Shown: piece by piece, positions 7,872 through 9,460 of the stretch
Layout: the number at the start of each line of letters is the position of its first letter
How positions within the stretch are numbered: position 1 is the first letter of the stretch
Source of the DNA: Pseudomonadota bacterium
GTDB lineage: Bacteria > Pseudomonadota > Alphaproteobacteria > Rickettsiales > Rickettsiaceae
DNA length: 9,460 nucleotides
Reading direction: 5' to 3'
NCBI GenBank assembly: GCA_021804505.1
Contig: JAJZHL010000026.1
Span: forward strand, 1 to 9,460
Notes under the pieces: generated by a model
The model's database searches: none
The model's input: the letters and a program-made list of their open reading frames with translations, nothing else
Told to the model about the DNA's origin: nothing
Position numbers and translations under genes: made by a program

Positions 7872-8516
7872 ATGGGATGGAGTAAGGAACAGATGTGTCA
7901 GCTCGCCGCTAAACTTGAGCTAAAAGAAGGAATGTATGTTAACCTTGGGATAGGGATACCAACGAACGTTGCAAATTACATACCAGAAGGCGTTAGTATT
8001 ATGCTACATAGTGAGAATGGTATGATGGGAATGGGACCTTTCCCTTTTGAAGGAGAGGAGGATCCAGATCTAATCAATGCTGGCAAGCAAACAATTACAG
8101 CGTTACCAGAGAGTAGTTATTTTGATAGTGCTTTGTCATTTGCAATGATTAGGGGTACACACATAGACTTAACAATTTTAGGTGCCATGCAAGTTACTAA
8201 TAAGGGTGATCTTGCTAATTGGACTATACCAGGTAAAATGGTCAAAGGTATGGGTGGCGCTATGGATTTGGTTGCAAATGTAAAACGGGTAGTTGTGATG
8301 ATGGAACACCTTGCTAAAGATGGCAGTATGAAACTACTCAAGGAATGCACGTTACCATTAACAGGTGTTAGAGTAGTTGATAGACTGATAACAGATCTTG
8401 GCATTTTTGATATCACACCAAATGGTATGATTTTAGTTCAAAAGCCAGACGACGTTAGTATAGAAGAAATTACTTCAAAAACTGCAGCTGATTTTACAGT
8501 TTCCTTTTTACAATAA
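7872..8516 (+). CDS. scoB: 3-oxoacid CoA-transferase subunit B (ScoB-like)
   Basis: This is the beta subunit, which pairs with the product of the gene ending 2 bp upstream. It carries the active site: in SENGMMGMGP the Glu at residue 48 is the expected nucleophile that forms the enzyme-CoA thioester. The preceding NLGIGIPTNVANYI (24-37) and the later GTHIDLTILGAMQV, GDLANWTIPGKMVKGMGGAMDLV and CTLPLTG are standard for the subunit. At 214 residues it has the usual length. AGGT in the end of scoA provides a ribosome site. With the FadN-like enzyme elsewhere in the window it fits short-chain acyl-CoA metabolism, such as using acetoacetate or turning over 3-hydroxybutyrate units. The direction of flux cannot be read from sequence. 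Confidence 0.95.
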   Translation: MGWSKEQMCQLAAKLELKEGMYVNLGIGIPTNVANYIPEGVSIMLHSENGMMGMGPFPFEGEEDPDLINAGKQTITALPESSYFDSALSFAMIRGTHIDLTILGAMQVTNKGDLANWTIPGKMVKGMGGAMDLVANVKRVVVMMEHLAKDGSMKLLKECTLPLTGVRVVDRLITDLGIFDITPNGMILVQKPDDVSIEEITSKTAADFTVSFLQ

Positions 8517-8559
8517 TTACTGTTAACGTTATTGATCAATTTCTATCATTAATTTCCCT

Positions 8560-8588
8560 TTGACTCAAGCATTAAGCTGCTTTATATT
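8560..8588 (+). promoter_or_regulatory. Strong sigma70 promoter for the DUF3576 gene
   Basis: TTGACT (8560-8565) and TATATT (8583-8588) are separated by exactly 17 bp, each one mismatch from consensus. Transcription would start near 8595, about 29 bases before the ATG at 8624. It is the clearest consensus promoter in the window. It may also drive leuS, since no good promoter is visible just before that gene. Confidence 0.65.
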
Positions 8589-8623
8589 CCTATCACAAAT
8601 CCACAGCATAAAAGCATTGTATT

Positions 8624-9163
8624 ATGAAAAACTATATTAAACAAAAAATCCTTTTGAGTATTATTTATAGCTTACTTTTCTGGCAAAGTAATGCTCTTGC
8701 GGTAACTTTAGAAACAAAGGATGATTATCCAGAAACAGAAGAGGTTCAAAGATTTGAAGATATAGGGTCCGTAGTTGGTGGAGAAGGGTTGATCTTCAGG
8801 CCTGGAAAAATAAAAAATGAGTCAACTAGGACACAAGAAATCAAGGTAAATAGGTATTTATGGCAAGCCTCGATTGAAACCTTGAACCATATGCCACTAG
8901 CTTCTGTAGATTCATACGGAGGTGTGGTTATTACGGAGTGGTATAGTCCAAATAATAAACCGAATTTCAGATTTAAAATTAGTGTTTTTATTAAAGATAA
9001 TGTCATTAATCCGGATGCTATAGAAGTGAAAATATTTGAACAAATACTTAAGAATGGCAATTGGATAAGTACCAACAATACGCCTAGCCTTGCAATAAGT
9101 TTAGAAGATAAAATTTTAAGAAGAGCAAGAGAATTATATATTAATGCAGAGGTAAAAAAGTAG
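8624..9163 (+). CDS. Secreted DUF3576 family protein
   Basis: This is a 179-residue protein of unknown function that I assign to DUF3576, an alphaproteobacterial envelope family often found just before leuS. A signal peptide is clear: basic MKNYIKQK, a hydrophobic stretch (9-20), then NALA with likely cleavage after Ala26. No cysteine follows the site, so it is probably a soluble periplasmic protein rather than a lipoprotein. The mature part holds VGGEGLIFRPGK, VNRYLWQASIETLNHMPLASVDSYGGVVITEWY and FRFKISVFIKD, typical of the domain. The C-terminal end is helical and basic (RRARELYINAEVKK). The stop codon TAG lies at the edge of a 129-bp palindromic element whose first base is the A of that codon. 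The original end of the protein may therefore have been changed by the insertion. It is expressed from the promoter at 8560-8588, and leuS follows 193 bp on. Confidence 0.88.
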   Translation: MKNYIKQKILLSIIYSLLFWQSNALAVTLETKDDYPETEEVQRFEDIGSVVGGEGLIFRPGKIKNESTRTQEIKVNRYLWQASIETLNHMPLASVDSYGGVVITEWYSPNNKPNFRFKISVFIKDNVINPDAIEVKIFEQILKNGNWISTNNTPSLAISLEDKILRRARELYINAEVKK

Positions 9164-9290
9164 TATACTGATGATACTTCACGAATTGTTTTACCAAAAT
9201 TTCTGAATCTCCGCTCCTCACGTACTAATATACGCTGCAGTGCTCGATCCTTATTTTGATATCCAATCCTTGAAGTATCATCAGTATACT
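9162..9290. repeat. 129-bp palindromic element, similar in style to rickettsial palindromic elements (RPE)
   Basis: The ends are perfect 20-bp inverted copies: 9162-9181 (AGTATACTGATG...) and 9271-9290 (...CATCAGTATACT). The interior is also partly self-complementary: CCAAAAT and ATTTTGAT, GAATCTCCGCTC and GTGCTCGATCC, and CGTA and TACG near the centre pair imperfectly. The whole segment can therefore fold as one long hairpin. Size, near-complete palindromy and placement at a gene end resemble the RPE families known in Rickettsia, but I cannot assign it to a named family. It overlaps the last two bases of the DUF3576 stop. On the plus strand the outer arm is followed by TTTT. On the minus strand it is followed by a run of six Ts within DUF3576. 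Either could give some termination. Confidence 0.8.
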
Positions 9291-9356
9291 TTTAGCGAAT
9301 ATATCACAACTGGAAGTAACGACGTTTACTCACAATGAATTTTAAATTAGGAATAT

Positions 9357-9460
9357 ATGAGAGAAATAGAGGAAAAGTGGCAAAAAATTTGGGAAGAACA
9401 AAATGCTTCTGTTTTAGCAAACGAGAGAAGGTTACCAAAATATTATGTTCTAGAGATGTT
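9357..9460 (+). CDS. leuS: Leucyl-tRNA synthetase, N-terminal fragment (continues past window)
   Basis: Only the first 34 codons are present. They read MREIEEKWQKIWEEQNA and then RRLPKYYVLEM, the standard opening of bacterial LeuRS. The E-x-KWQKxWEE helix precedes the strand KYYVLEMF that leads to the class I HIGH-like region, which lies outside the window. The enzyme charges tRNA-Leu and is essential. An in-frame TAG at 9348-9350 fixes the start at or after 9357, and AGGA (9349-9352) supports this ATG. The gene follows a DUF3576 gene, a pairing common in alphaproteobacteria. The palindromic element between them may separate their transcripts. Confidence 0.93.
   Translation, partial: MREIEEKWQKIWEEQNASVLANERRLPKYYVLEM

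Noticed and set aside
8531..8540. ATTGATCAAT palindrome after scoB as a terminator or operator
   Set aside because: It is a 10-bp loopless palindrome, short enough to arise by chance in AT-rich DNA, with no T-run.

Overview
The window is AT-rich DNA from what looks like an obligate intracellular alphaproteobacterium of the family Rickettsiaceae. It is Rickettsia-like, and GroEL differs at enough positions from the Rickettsia proteins I remember that a sister genus is possible. Four things point this way: the low G+C, the GroEL sequence, the DUF3576-leuS pair, and the palindromic elements packed into intergenic DNA. The assignment comes from memory of these families, not from a search. All the genes appear intact except those cut by the two window edges. 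I see no transposase, prophage, CRISPR array, rRNA or tRNA.

Layout. A leftward (minus-strand) block fills positions 1-4752. In transcription order it holds a ZapE/AFG1-type ATPase, thymidylate kinase (tmk, overlapping zapE by 14 bp), two tandem paralogous proteins of unknown function, and a FadN-type 3-hydroxyacyl-CoA dehydrogenase/enoyl-CoA hydratase that runs off the left edge. Gaps of 9-33 bp, or overlap, suggest one operon. A good promoter at 4796-4823 sits just ahead of it.

From about 4753 to 4939 a divergent regulatory region separates that operon from the rightward groES-groEL operon (4940-6921). After groEL comes a 243-bp spacer with two strong hairpins. Then scoA-scoB (7165-8516) encode the two subunits of a 3-oxoacid CoA-transferase, followed by a secreted DUF3576 protein with its own strong promoter (8624-9163). 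A 129-bp palindromic element overlaps the DUF3576 stop codon. The first 34 codons of leuS (leucyl-tRNA synthetase) reach the right edge.

How the genes fit together. Most are housekeeping: chaperonin, dTTP synthesis, tRNA charging and an AAA+ ATPase. The FadN-like enzyme and ScoAB both handle short-chain acyl-CoA and acetoacetyl-CoA chemistry. The least explained content is the tandem paralog pair inside the tmk operon and the palindromic elements near 6959-7056 and 9162-9290.
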